From positions 132,271-196,270 of the forward strand of contig DF239160.1 of NCBI GenBank assembly GCA_000507305.1: DNA of 64,000 nucleotides. Direction: 5' to 3'. Under the pieces are notes generated by a model. It saw only the letters and a list, made by a program, of their open reading frames with translations. It was not told where the DNA came from and ran no database searches. Below, one piece after another: positions 33,211-45,102 of this stretch; within the stretch, counting starts at the first letter, position 1; each line of letters starts with the position of its first letter. Source of the stretch: Breviolum minutum Mf 1.05b.01 (Eukaryota; Sar; Dinophyceae; Suessiales; Symbiodiniaceae). Made by a program: the position numbers and the translations under genes.

Positions 33211-35428
33211 TCACCCCAATTCAATACTGTAAGATCAAAATCAAAATAGATGGCACAAATACCAAGCAAATGGCAGATTAGCAAAAGGGTCAATATAAAC
33301 CAATCATATAGGGACTGTGCCATGTACTTTTCAACTACTATAATGATCTATAATGTAAATCCTCCATATAAATCAACTCAACCAAAGGGTTTGCTATACG
33401 ATAAAAAATATCCCAAATAAAAAACAGGGTGGATGGAAACCCATCATTTCAAGCAGCTATTCGGTTGATGTTTTTGTTTCAAACCCCTTGAAAAGTGACA
33501 TTGATTGCTTGTTCTGAAGGAAGGTCCAATTATTCACTACACTACACACCCTGAAACTAACAGTTCGCACTTAAAAATGAATGGTTGGAATACTATTGTT
33601 TCCATTTGGGTCAAAAGGTCTATTTTCAGGGGCGAATTGTTCGTTTCAGGGAGGGTACTCACCTGGTTGTTTAATAGGGATCCTTATTATATTTATCATG
33701 GTTCACTATAATCCCTCTATACCTGGGTAGTAAAACCCCCTATATACACTAAACAACCAGGTGTTTTTTCATTACTCACCTGGAGTTCTGCCTTTTTCTG
33801 TCTGGAACGTCCTCTGGGCTTTTTGTCATGGCGCGCTGCCGCGACAAGATTTCCAAGGTGAGCAACGTTGGAGCATAGGAGGCTTTTTGCTCCTCATGTC
33901 CAAGCTTGAACTGCAGGGTTTTGAGGCAAACTTCAATGCAAAAAGACTTAGGTCCCCAACTAAAAGGTCGAAATTTTAGATGTGGGTTTTTAGTACTTTT
34001 TGGTGGGTGATCCAATTTGAAAGCCTCCTAAACTGAACTCCAATCCGGGAGAGAATTTTGCGGGTTTTCAAATATTTCTATCCACCATTCTGGGGGTATG
34101 CCAAGGAATTCTTGGAAGTTGTTGGAAAATTGGAATGACTGAATTAGTGCAATTCCTAAACCTGAATTAAAAAGGATTTGGGGGAAAATTCCCTTACTTT
34201 TCACCACCATTTCAATCGATCCATTTGGGGTGACCAACCGGCGGGAAAGGTCGAAATCTCACAGGACCTCACTTTTAGGTGATCCCAGCAGTTCGTTTTT
34301 TTCAGCAAGATGGGCCCCTACTAGTATACATGGAAGTATAACCCGGATAAGCCCAACAAATGGTCTCAAAAATGAGTAACTGGGGTTCTAACCCCCTATA
34401 AGTGGAGTTCTAAAACAGGGGCCCACCTTGAGTTTTTTTTTGGGACGTTTCGATGCTTTTCACCACTCACCGTTTGGCAACCCCATGGTTTTCTTCCACC
34501 AGGCGGCTGGCGCGTCGTACCAGAAATTCATACCTCGGTCGAAGACAATTCGCCCCTGAAAATAGGCCATCTCAAAATTGAAATCTCATCTTCCAACCAT
34601 TGATTTTCAGGGGCGAACTGTTTGTTTTCAGGGAGGGTAACCACTATTTTGTAAGGATCCATATCTGTCCTAAGAAAGGGATTTCCAGTATAATCCTATG
34701 ATCTGGGGATGGGATGACGGGATGTTTTGACCATCAATCCTACTCGATGGGGAGGGGTCTGAATTCTTAGGGATCAACCACCTTTTGGAAAATTGCAACC
34801 CTTACTATATTCATTTCGATAAAGAAGCTCTTCACATTTTTGTTTGCGGTTAGTTAGGACAAAAATATAATTTGATGGATTGCCAATTGTGTCCAACAAC
34901 TGGCTTTACTCGGAACATCTCGGAACATATGTAAACATGCTTGTTGGATAACTGTGATCTTTTCTGGTCATCTAGGTTGTTGCGGGGTTTCAATCCAGTT
35001 GATACAACATGTGCATTCAGTCCATGTTTGAAACATCTCCCTAGTGAATCCTTGTGAAAGGTCTAAAAAAAAACATAGCGAAACACATGCGAACAAAATC
35101 ACCACACCTAGACATCTACTTCTCATAAGCTTTCCGTTTCAATAGTTCTTGAAAAAAATATATCCTTTTAAAGAAACTTGCCAAGTCCAATCTACCAACT
35201 AACAACAAGTGTATCACCTAAGCCGTTGAAGCCAAGTGATCCATTCATTCTACCAATCTTGCATATTTGTTGTGTGCGTTTCAGAATTTCTGCTATACAT
35301 CTTATTCTCCCTTGGAACTCCAAGTAGCTGAAGGCAAAGGGAAGCTCCTCCTTTTCGTTCTGATGCGGATCTCGCTCTGGCCGAAAGGTTCGGATGGAAT
35401 GCCACCAGCCAGGAGGGATATAGATGGC
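33211..35428 (-). CDS. JmjC/cupin-8 type 2-oxoglutarate oxygenase, C-terminal half
   Basis: Probable Fe(II)/2-oxoglutarate-dependent hydroxylase or demethylase of the JmjC/JMJD7-like group. Exons: 35428-35299, 34555-34471, 33930-33780, and possibly a tiny terminal exon 33226-33211 ending SIELG and TGA. The first reads AIYIPPGWWHSIRTF; PPGWWH holds the distal metal-ligand His of the fold. The second reads GMNFWYDAPAAWW, matching the NFWYD strand that follows in the family. Exons 2 and 3 join in phase (G|TT). Exons 1 and 2 do not, so either one exon is missing or the first ends earlier at TTT|GCCTTC. The HxD motif should lie upstream, but only about 450 bp separate this gene from the divergent gene at 35875, and I found no such exon there. 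Confidence 0.75.
33548..33659. repeat. Family E inverted repeat (reference copy)
   Basis: CACCCTGAAACTAACAGTTC at the left and AATTGTTCGTTTCAGGGAGG at the right; the inner arms are centred on ATGAATGGTTGGAA and TATTTTCAGGGGCG. Other copies: about 34551-34642, 49079-49190, 52497-52597, 52838-52950 and 63073-63190. Confidence 0.9.
33662..33761. repeat. Family G inverted repeat (reference copy)
   Basis: CCTGGTTGTTTAATAGGGAT at the left and ACACTAAACAACCAGG at the right, with CCCTCTATACCTGGGTAG inside. It directly abuts the family E copy. Other copies: about 8190-8290, 30770-30945, 49937-50035 (reverse) and 56472-56578. Confidence 0.9.
34551..34642. repeat. Family E element forming the acceptor of a JmjC exon
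   Basis: The inverted repeat runs TTCGCCCCTGAAAATAGGCC to AACAGTTCGCCCC-type arms. On the minus strand its end reads CCTATTTTCAG|GGGCGAATTG, which is the acceptor of exon 34555-34471. Confidence 0.8.
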
Positions 35429-35874
35429 CTTAGGTGGGAACTGAAAGGTTTTTTAAATTGGAAGAGCTATTAGATCTGTTAGTTTCAGGGGGGAGGGTAG
35501 TCATTTCATGGATTCATGGACTCACAAAATAGGGTTTTCATCAATTGGAAAGTGGTAGATATTCAAATTTACATTTGAGCCCCTGCCTAAACGCTGGTTC
35601 ATGTGTGAAAAATAAGTGAAGGACAAAACTCACACTTCAGAATCCTTTGGGCAACCAATGCGAGATCATTAGATCATGCAGACCCTGGTACTGTTGAGTT
35701 GATGATAAAAGTAACCAACTCCGACAGGATGCATCAAACGGCTTGCAAATGATTTGATAAGCTATACCGGCTATACCCCATACGTATGTCTATGCTATAT
35801 ACATGTATCAAAAACCATCCAAAATGCTTTGCCAGATTTTTTTGCATCAAACCGTAGGCCCCTCATTTTCTGCC
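35429..35874. promoter_or_regulatory. Short divergent intergenic region
   Basis: About 450 bp between the oxygenase exon on the minus strand and the ATG at 35875 on the plus strand. It contains part of a family E element near 35480. It would hold a bidirectional promoter if both models are complete, but the oxygenase N-terminus is missing, so this is uncertain. Confidence 0.3.
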
Positions 35875-38800
35875 ATGGCCGAAGGACATCCCCTGGTTGA
35901 AGCAGCACTCGAAAGGGAGGCTCCTGGCAGTCGATTCCCAACTACCGAAGTGGAGGAAGTTTTGTTTAAATTGTCAACAAACAAGACTATATGGCAATGT
36001 GCACCAAAGCTCATGGTGTTTGAACAGCTAACAGTATGTAACTCTTGTTGTGGAGAAACTGAAAATAAACATAAATGTAAACAAAAACAACCAAAAAACA
36101 CCTTCACTTTGAAGAACCTAACCAACATCTACCAGCTCTTTTTGTTTCGAGTCATGCCTTCATCTCTTCAGCCATTCTGGGATGTCGTTGAAGATTCCTG
36201 GCTTGCTAACGAACCAACATGCCGGGAATTGACAAATACAGTACACTGACATGGATACCCCAAAAAGGGACCTGTTTCATCTTCCAACCCTAAAAAGGGA
36301 CCTGTTTCAGGGGTATACAGGGGTATATCGCCTGGGGTATATCCCTGTTCAAAAGGGACCTGTTAGTTTGGGTATATACCAGGGTTTGCCTTTTCATCAC
36401 CTGAGATTTTTTTCCCTAAAAACTAGTAGAAACCCGAAACATCACCAAGGGACAATACCTACCTGTCAATCTTTAGGGGCCCGGATTTTTTCCCATGTAA
36501 CAGTTGGTTCTTATGGTGGAGCCCGGATACCGATACCCAAAATAGCCATGTTTTTTTCAGAGATACATCTTTCAGACCATCATTTTTTTGGTATCTATGT
36601 TAGTTTTCGGGGCTGTATCCATTCTCTTTTTTGGGGTTTTAATGTCTCACCGGCAAAAAATAATTGTTTCACATGTGAGTGGTTTGAACTTGGATGCCTC
36701 TACATGGAGCAATAGGTAGATTACCACCTGACACTTAGAAAGGATATGTTTTTTGTGGATGATATACTGTTGATGGAAGAAATCCGGCTAACCACCTGGG
36801 ATGTATGAAACCTTGTAAATAATGGGAAAAACTACCAACCTCAACTTTGGTGCAGGATTTGTTGCATCAACACTATGTTTGCATATTGTTTGTGAACATC
36901 ATCAGTAAGATCAATGTTTAAGAATATCCTTAAGGAAATTCTGGTTGAAAATTCAGCGCTTTGGTCACAAATCTTCTCAAAACAACAGTCTGGAAACCGT
37001 CAGAATTCGACTTTTGCCGCGAGGGTTGCCAACCGCTCACCTGTTACACTACGACATATATGATGTCAACCTGTTTCACTGCAAAAAGGTTGACCACTTA
37101 GCCATTACATGTTAATCCCGATGTTCAGAATCAATTTCACACCCACAAAAAACAAAGGGGACATAGAAAGCAAACATGAGCAAACTCTGACTTTTTCACC
37201 TAAAGAATCTAGGCCCTTTCCTAGAATAGGATTGAGGGTTCCAATCCCATCCTTAGAATAGGAATGTAAGGGGTAATCCCTTTCTTCAGACATACCTGAA
37301 TTCTTAGGGTTTTGTTCCAACCTTCTCCAACCAATCAATCCTACAAATGTTGGCTCAGAAAATTCTGCATGCATTTGTTGCTGGAGTCAATCTCGAAAAA
37401 AAATAAATGCATCTTACCTGTGCAGCAGGGCTTCATGGGTTCCTGTTCATGATATTGGTTTTCTATAGGCAAACGGTATGACATCACCAAGAAATCTTAT
37501 AAATTCAGTCTGAGAATGTATCTTTGCAAAGGAACATCATCTATACGTACAAACCGTGTAATTAGACATGTTGATTTTTCGAAGATTAGTTTTCAATTTT
37601 CAAGGGGTGCTACCACCAAACAGTTACCTAGCACTTCACCATCAAGCGATCAAAAGCTGAGGTATTTTTCTTCAGTGTTGCCAAGATTCTCTTCGAATGA
37701 ATTGTCAATAGAAATCAATGCATAATCCGTGGAGGATTCCTGCAGTGTGTCCAAATGTCTGGAATCGAACAAACCAATTGGGCAATTTGGGTACAAGTAA
37801 CTTCTGAAGTTAGGAATGGCAAATCAAGTGCACCACTGTCAGCAAAAATGGCTCAAAGGTACTTGTACCATCTGACCTCAATATGAAATCTATCTAGAAC
37901 AGCAGTTGAGCAATTGAACTGTCCTCAAACCACCACGTGGTCCTGTATCTCACCCCTAAAAGGTTTTAAATTGGGCACCAGCGTTCAAAAAGAACTCATA
38001 GGCCTCAGCCTCCTGTTCGTTCCAGATCTAGAATGGATATGTATTGGATCCTGACGATATTACCGTAATGAACGCCCTAAAGGAATTTTATACCACCTGG
38101 AAAAAACATCGATGGCGCAATTACGCCCTGTATTCCGATAGCCTCGTGGCCCCGAAATACTAATTCACCTTTTCGGAGCTGTGTGCCATCTACTTGGACT
38201 ACTAGGTGGGTATATTTACCATAGGATTTGAGCTACAAAACACATGTCTAGTCCATATCTATATAGGGCTGGTATATTTACCTATATTTGCTTGTTAATG
38301 GTAAGTTAGTAGATAAATATATACCATCGTTTTCATGGGAATCCTATGGAAAAATATCTTTCGTTAACCGGTATCGATTCGAAAAACGAACCTTTTACGG
38401 GGCAAATTGGCCTCGCGCCAAGCCTCGGACCCACTTTCACGTAAACTTTACACCACTCCCTGTTCAAAGGGGACCATTTGAGAAGGAATTTCATCTTCCA
38501 AGCATGTTAGTTTCAGGGGTATACCAGGGTTTGCCTTTTCATCACCTGAGAAATTTCCATAAAAATTAGGAGAATCCCGAAAGATCACCAAGGGACAATA
38601 CCTACCTGTCAATCTTTAGGGGCCCGAATTTTCCCATGTAACGGTTGGTTCTTATGGTGGACCCATGTATATATGAAGTTTTTTAGGGTTTCAGGCAATC
38701 TACAGAAGGTATCAAAAGGTGACCTTTTTGGATGTTCTCTCAGGGATGACCTGAAAACAGGAGTTTTTGGGTGACTTTTGGGTGATCATTTCAGGTCACT

Positions 38801-40340
38801 TGGAAGAAGCTCGTAGATCCATGGTAAACCTTTTTGTTGACAGAAAAGAACACTCTCAAGCTGTTTAATTGGGGATCCCATTTTTTAGTTTGATGGTGGA
38901 TAACAAGAAACAACCAGTATTGAAAGCGCATACTTTTGGAGGATTACTAAAAGACCTTAACAAAAATTGTAATCCTTTTTCGTTACTTCATCGAAGTTGC
39001 TTGAAAGTCAGGGTTCAGCGAGCTATTTGTGGCACAAACAGACTGAGAACACGTGTTTTCACCTCCCTCTAATGAAATATCCCATCTTCCCTGTGGTCCT
39101 CAGATTGCATAGCCACTTTTTCCAGACTCATCCTGTGCAACGTTGAGGTCAACAAAATCAAAACTTTTGATGCTTCAGAAATCGAGGGAACCATCGAATG
39201 CATATGATCAAAGCCCGCAAATAACGGGATCAACTGCCAACACAACTGTCAACTGGTTTGACGGATTTCTGAACCATCAACAAAGCAAGACGCGGGAAAC
39301 ATGTGTGCAAATAGAAACTTTAAAACACCAATCATATGGATGTTTCCGAAATAGTTGTACCCCCAAATCATCCACTTTAATAGGGTTTTCAATTATAAAC
39401 CATCCATTTTGGGGTACTTGGCCAGTACCACTATTTTTGGAAACACCCTTTCTAGGGATCTCTAGAATGATACTAACAAGCTAAAGAGGTGACAGGTGAT
39501 ATTTTCATCTCACGGAAAACATCCAACCCTGATTGATATTATATCTAGCACATGATGACATTTAAACAGTTTTGATTTCAAGTTGAACAAATTGTGTGAT
39601 GTGTAAAATTGTAAAAGTTTCCATTAGTAGTCCTCACTTCAATTTTTTGATGATGTTCAATATCTGGTGTGCCCATGTCTAAACATCCAAGCACGACAAA
39701 AACGAAATCAGGTCAGCAAGCAGTTGGACTTCCCGTCTAACGATACAGTTGAACACGATTTTGGAGTTGATCAACCATCCCGAACATCAATTCAACACAA
39801 TCGTTTGAATGCAAATCAAATGTGCTAGGGTCTGCACTCCCACTGTTTCCCTATGGTAAGGGATAGTCATACCCACATAGATTATATACCGTTATATGTT
39901 ACGAGGTTTCCTATTAAGGGTTGGATGATCATACCCCTTACAAGGACTTTAGACCCTAGCACATGTGGGTCTCCAACATGGACGTATAAGTCGATTTTTT
40001 TGTGTTGGAGGTCAGCATCCTAACTCTCAACAATCCTGGTCATTTCGAAGTGTGCACTAAGTGCATCATGCCTAGCTATCCGCTGAGCAATTTTATACAT
40101 AGATATCTAATCCATTTGCAACATTTCAGAAACTTGTTAGTTTCAATCAAATAAGGGTACATCGGATACATCATACAAATAGGATGTCATATCATTAACA
40201 AGCTCAATGAGGCTTTAACAGCGACAATATGACAATAGTGCATAAACCCTTCACCCGATTTTTGATGGGAGACATATCCATTGGGTAGATAAGTTAATTG
40301 CGCATCATCAACATCATCATCATCATCATCATCATCGTCG

Positions 40341-40384
<44 letters not shown>

Positions 40385-40414
40385 GTCATCATCATCGCCA
40401 TCATCATCACCACT

Positions 40415-40476
<62 letters not shown>

Positions 40477-43400
40477 AATCATGATCGTCATCATCGTTAT
40501 CATCATCATTATCATCATCATCATCACCAACATCATCATATTCAAGGAATATCGACCAAACACGGCCTTCCATGACGTCTTGACAAATGCCATTGGGCTT
40601 GCATGCAAAAGCGTGTTGAATGCCTTGGAGATGTCAGGTGTGCCCATCTAATTGTACTGTTTCTTTGATCAGGGTTTTCCACAATGGCCTACAATTATCC
40701 TTACCCTAGTATGGTATATAGTAAACATAGTTGCTTTATTTCGTGTCTCAGATGACATCAAAGCAATGAACAACAATGTGGAAAAAACAAAGAGTCCTGT
40801 CATTCAACTTGCTCACAACAACGTGCAGGCGATAAATGTCAAAGTTATTCAGTTGCTACCAGCGCGGTTTTGTGACCGATGGTATCCCCAGATTCAAAAC
40901 CTCCAAACCTCTTGCTGAAGCCTTGTTAAACGTCCATAATTAGTCTGTCTCAACGCATTCTATATCGTGGTTGGTGATCAAACGCATCCCTGCCAACCAC
41001 ATTGCCCCCAAACTGTTATTGAAGTTGAGGAAATCAACCCAGGTTGAAAGCGGCTCTCTTCCAACCACATCTAATGCAAAGAAATTCTGGATGGTGGCTT
41101 TCGGGGTGGAATTTTAAACGATTCTCTGCCAAAGGCATCAACCAAAATAATCAGAAACTATGTCCGACATTATAGCGAAAAAAACATATTGCTGTTTCCA
41201 ACTCAAAGCAACAACCAAGTTGAATCATTTCTTTGACTGCACCTTTTTTTTGGGGGGGGCAGATTGTCTAATCTCTGTTTGTGGGTGCTTGTTGTGTGCA
41301 CATGTGACATGTAGAAAGTATAAACCTTTTATGTCATGGTGAATATTTGCCTTGAGTACTTGAGATGCCCAAGAGTACTAAAAGATCTGAAATGTTTTCC
41401 CTTTCAGGGAACGAGTCCATATTCCACCAAACGGGAAAAAGGAAGATCATCGACTCAAAAGTGCTAGCTGGTAGACCGGTAGGGGATATAATGCTACTTA
41501 GTTCCCAGGAGGGTAGCCAATCAAGCAAAAAGTTGAAGTTTGTTGTTTGATACGCGTTCTATTCTCAAATCTGCTGCTCAAGTTGCAAAGCCGGCGCCAA
41601 CAAAGGAGGCACTAGGAACACCTACAACAAGTCGTCTCTTTTCAAATGTGAGGATTTCAACAAAAAAAGTTGTATTTTATAAGTTGGCAATGATTTGCCT
41701 TGTTGGTTGAAGTCAACAAAAAATGCAAACCAACGATGGCTTGTTTGTTCATTGTGTTCTTCACATGTTCTTTCAGGATTTTTTAAAGCCGAAAGAACCC
41801 CTAGGAACCAACCGTTTCAAAGCGAAGAAATAGGACCTGAAAGGGGTAGCAATGTAACAATGTAAAATCCCCATATTCAATAAGAAATACATGGGTGTTT
41901 CCAAAAATAGGGGTACCCCCAAATCATCCATTAGAAAATAGAGTTTTCCATTATTTTCACCATCGATTTTGGGGTACCACTATTTTCGGAAACATCCACA
42001 TCTTTAAATGGTGGATCTTCCAGAGGCCATGCTTGTTAGTTGCTGTGTTTCATTTGGAAGATCATCATCTGAGAAAAAATCGGAACTTGAATGAAGTGAA
42101 AAGAACATACTATGTGGTGAGAAGTCGAAACTTCAACGCATGTTCGTCCGTTGTGTAAGCATATAAATAGTTAATTAATGTTAATTACAATTCATTATAT
42201 TTCGATATATTCTAATTATCTGTGTGATATGTTTCATGTTGAAAAACATGACAAATATAATGCAAGGGTGAATATTCATGGTTCAATCTTACTTCAACTT
42301 TCACCCATTCTTTCAAAGTCCTGAACGGTAAAATACGAGTAGGTCCTTTCGTAGGTCCTTTCGCGATTTCAATCATATCCCGACATGTTTGTGCTTGGAA
42401 ATCCCTTTATAATACCTCTGGCTCTGGTTTTAAATTGCCAACCCCACGTCATCATCGTTTTTTCCGGTGATGTAAAGATTTTCGAATTTCTTAAATCAAG
42501 TTGAAGCCATAACTTCACCGAAACGAAAAGGAACATCAACCTTCGTTTCTTTGGGATTCCAGCCGTTAGTTTTCCAGAGGGTAGTTGGAGGTCGCTTACA
42601 CCCCTCTTCTGTCTTTTCCTTACGATTTTGGAAATTTTTGAGGCTTCAAATAGCTCCGATTTCGGATCAGAACATGTATTGACATTTCGCTTTTAAAAGT
42701 ATCACTGTGGGAAGACACATCAATTGTCAGGTCACATGTCATCATTTGCCAGGCAAGACGTTTTTCTCCCTCGTGCTCCAAATACCCTTTTTGGAAGCTG
42801 TTTAGGTACCCGTTTAACCCACTCCAAAACCACGACTGCAGAAGGGTCCCTAGAAGGGATTGGAGCATAAAGGTCTCTTAGCAGGTGTGAAAATATTCAA
42901 AACTTGAAGAAACTGACAGATTTGCCGATTTGCCCCCAACTCTTGCCTCCTTGCTTCCACTCAGGACCACATGGATATTCTGCATGTGATCCCAATGAAA
43001 TCCAGCAGAAACCGAGCTGCAGCCCTGGGCAGCATCAACCGCTTGTGTTTTGGTGGAATTAGAGTTGGAGTTATAGCTGGAATGTTGGGCATTTCCCCAG
43101 TCATAGTGTGGGGAAGGACTGAAAATGTTGAACATGAAATACCAAATCAATCTGACAATATATCTTTTTTCAAAAGTTGGAAGGAACAGGTCTCTACAAA
43201 TCGCCCACCCTCCACCCCCAAAAAAAAGAAGGGTGGCTACTAAGCCAATGAGCTTTTGTGGGACAAGGAACCCCTTAGGGGTGTGGTATCATGGAGTGGT
43301 TTTTGTCTGGTGGAATGTAAAACCTATATCAACAGCTGTTTCTGGTTCCCTTAATAGGTGGTAGGTGATATATATAATCACCCAATAGGCATTATATAAG

Positions 43401-45087
43401 TGGTATATAAGTGGTATATACTGCCAATTGGGGACTTATATATCACCTACCACCTATTAAGGGAACCAGGAAACTCCATTGACTACTATATACCGGCTTT
43501 TACCCAAACTAGGACGTGTGTTTCTTTCGCCAGAGCCGCAGCACGGGGAAACAAAAAAGTTCAACACATGCATAGTTTAACTAACCATCCATTCCATCCA
43601 TGTATTGACAGATGTACCCATGTTACCCATGTGTTAGGTGCAAAATAGAATTTGATATATAACGATGCAAATCTATGCCCACCCACCCCTGTACCAACTC
43701 CCCCAAGCAAGAAGGTTTCATGAAGTTTGATACCAGGATAACCTTGCTTCCCAATGGGTCATCATAGATCCCAATGTCTCATTGTAGCATTCATTACAAT
43801 CTCGCAATTTTTATCCTAAAAACACTCCCTTTGACTTGCACTCATTTCCACCCAAAAAACACTCCCTCATACTCATACTGTTGATGGAAGAAATCCTGCA
43901 CCACCTGACATGTATGAAACCCTGTACATAATGATGGGATATCTATCATATCAACTGCTTAGCCGGATTCTTTCCATCAACATTAGTACTACATCCAAAT
44001 ACCAATTTGACTTCATGTGCATCACTTCCTACAAACCCCCCAACACGGAAGGGTCTCCAAAAACGCCTGAGCACCACCCGTAGACATCCAAACGCGACGT
44101 TCCTTCAACTGCCAGGAAGGCATCAAGATGCTTCCTGGATCTGGTAAACCAAGGTCCTCGCGCTGCTCATGTCGAGCGAGAAGACTTCATTGACCAATCC
44201 AGAGTGTAAAACATGCTTCAATTCGTGACCTTTTCATCCCTTAGTTGGAGGTTATAAACTTGACCTTTGAAAGGATCGGATCACTTAAGGATCCCTAAAA
44301 AGGTCACAAAGAATTGAGGCTGATTGATTTATGTTTGATATATTCTGTCTACAAAAAAGAGGTTGGAATCTTTGAGATGGGAAATCCTTCCTTGAGATGG
44401 GAAAATCATTGTATGTTTTTTCTTGATACCCACGTGGGATTCTCCCATCCCACCATTTTTTCAACGTGTCAGAACTTCCAATCAGGTTCCGCAAGTAGGT
44501 CACAGGGCCATATCCACCCATAGGATCCATATATGGTATACCTACATTTGGGTATTCTTTATGGTAAATTAGTAGGTAAATATACCAGTCCCATGGATCC
44601 TATGGGCTATATCCTCACTGCTTTAGAAACTGTTAAAGTGGCTTCACTTCGAGAAGAGGCCCACAGGTGGTAGGCAAATACCACTTAGACCGGTTGCAGT
44701 CGCCTAAGGTTCATTTGCTCGTCCCTGTGATAAATTACAAATGGTTCCCAAAAAAGAATGCTACAAAAAGTCTCCTAAACATCATATTTCAAAGACAAAC
44801 TGTTGATTTTTCTTGGATGTACCCCAGTCACGATTTTATCCCACATATGATATGTGCTTCTTTCACCTTTATATTATGGCTAGTCAACCAACCCCCTGCC
44901 AACGTCTCCCCCAGAAATAAGGCCTTATGATCAGGGCTTATAAACCATTGGTTTCCCATAATAAAGCCTCATTAAATCCAGCAATGATTCCCTACAAATC
45001 CTGGCTCACCTTCTGAGAATGGTCATGGAACCTGAATACTATGTTGAGAAGGTGATTGAAAACCCTAATCATCAGCTGGGAACATGA
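35875..45087 (+). CDS. Spliced gene of unknown function
   Basis: Not recognised. ATG at 35875 in GCCATGGCC context opens MAEGHPLVEAALEREAPG. Exons linked in phase: 35875-36033 (donor GTATGT), 36136-36240 (contains LQPFWDVVEDSWLANEP), 37746-37858 (CVQMSGIEQTNWAIWVQV), 38889-38968 (DNKKQPVLKAHTFGGLLKDL). After an unresolved gap come 40547-40637 (AFHDVLTNAIGLACKSVLNA), 40752-40881 and 42731-42805, then probably an exon starting 42968 (DHMDILHVIPMKSSRNRAA), then 44084-44143 and the terminal exon 44982-45087 (contains LAHLLRMVMEPEYYVEK). The product appears soluble and alpha-helical. Its stop lies 15 bp from the stop of the convergent minus-strand gene. Confidence 0.6.
36764..36876. repeat. Family B inverted repeat
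   Basis: ATACTGTTGATGGAAGAAAT at the left and TTTGTTGCATCAACACTAT at the right, in an intron of the 35875 gene. Confidence 0.85.
38210..38348. repeat. Family D inverted repeat, long variant
   Basis: GTGGGTATATTTACCATAGG at the left and ATGGGAATCCTATGG at the right, with several inner ATATTTACC/GGTAAAT arms. The copy looks like a nested or duplicated element. Confidence 0.65.
39335..39452. repeat. Family C inverted repeat
   Basis: ATATGGATGTTTCCGAAATAG to ACTATTTTTGGAAACACCC. A decayed family B remnant (about 39205-39290) lies just upstream. Confidence 0.85.
40303..40536. repeat. ATC trinucleotide microsatellite
   Basis: About 230 bp of almost pure ATC repeats with ATC/GTC/GCC interruptions. 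It ends 10 bp before the acceptor TTCAAG of exon 40547. The poly-Asp, poly-Ile and poly-Met frames of more than 110 codons across it are artefacts. Confidence 0.95.
41895..42002. repeat. Family C inverted repeat
   Basis: GGGTGTTTCCAAAAATAGGG to CACTATTTTCGGAAACATCC. Confidence 0.88.
43370..43470. repeat. Unclassified long palindrome
   Basis: TTCCCTTAATAGGTGGTAGG at about 43350 is repeated inverted as CCTACCACCTATTAAGGGAA at about 43446, with internal TATATAAGTGGTATATAAG direct repeats. It is not one of the other families. Confidence 0.8.
43875..43990. repeat. Family B inverted repeat (reference copy)
   Basis: ATACTGTTGATGGAAGAAAT at the left, GATTCTTTCCATCAACATTA at the right, with CCTGCACCACCTGACATG inside. 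Other copies: 1356-1462, 16162-16270, 22020-22125, 36764-36876, 56733-56846 and decayed copies near 3604, 39205 and 45790. Confidence 0.9.
44517..44606. repeat. Family D inverted repeat (reference copy)
   Basis: CCCATAGGATCCATATATGG at the left and CCATGGATCCTATGGG at the right; the inner arms are GGTATACCTACATT and GGTAAATATACC. Related copies: 51007-51103, about 38210-38348, 17330-17445 and 3170-3250. Confidence 0.9.
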
Positions 45088-45102
45088 CTGTATTCCTAGG
45101 GA

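Noticed and set aside
40187-40651. Frames of up to 128 codons rich in Asp, Ile or Met
   Set aside because: They traverse an ATC microsatellite in several frames and on both strands.
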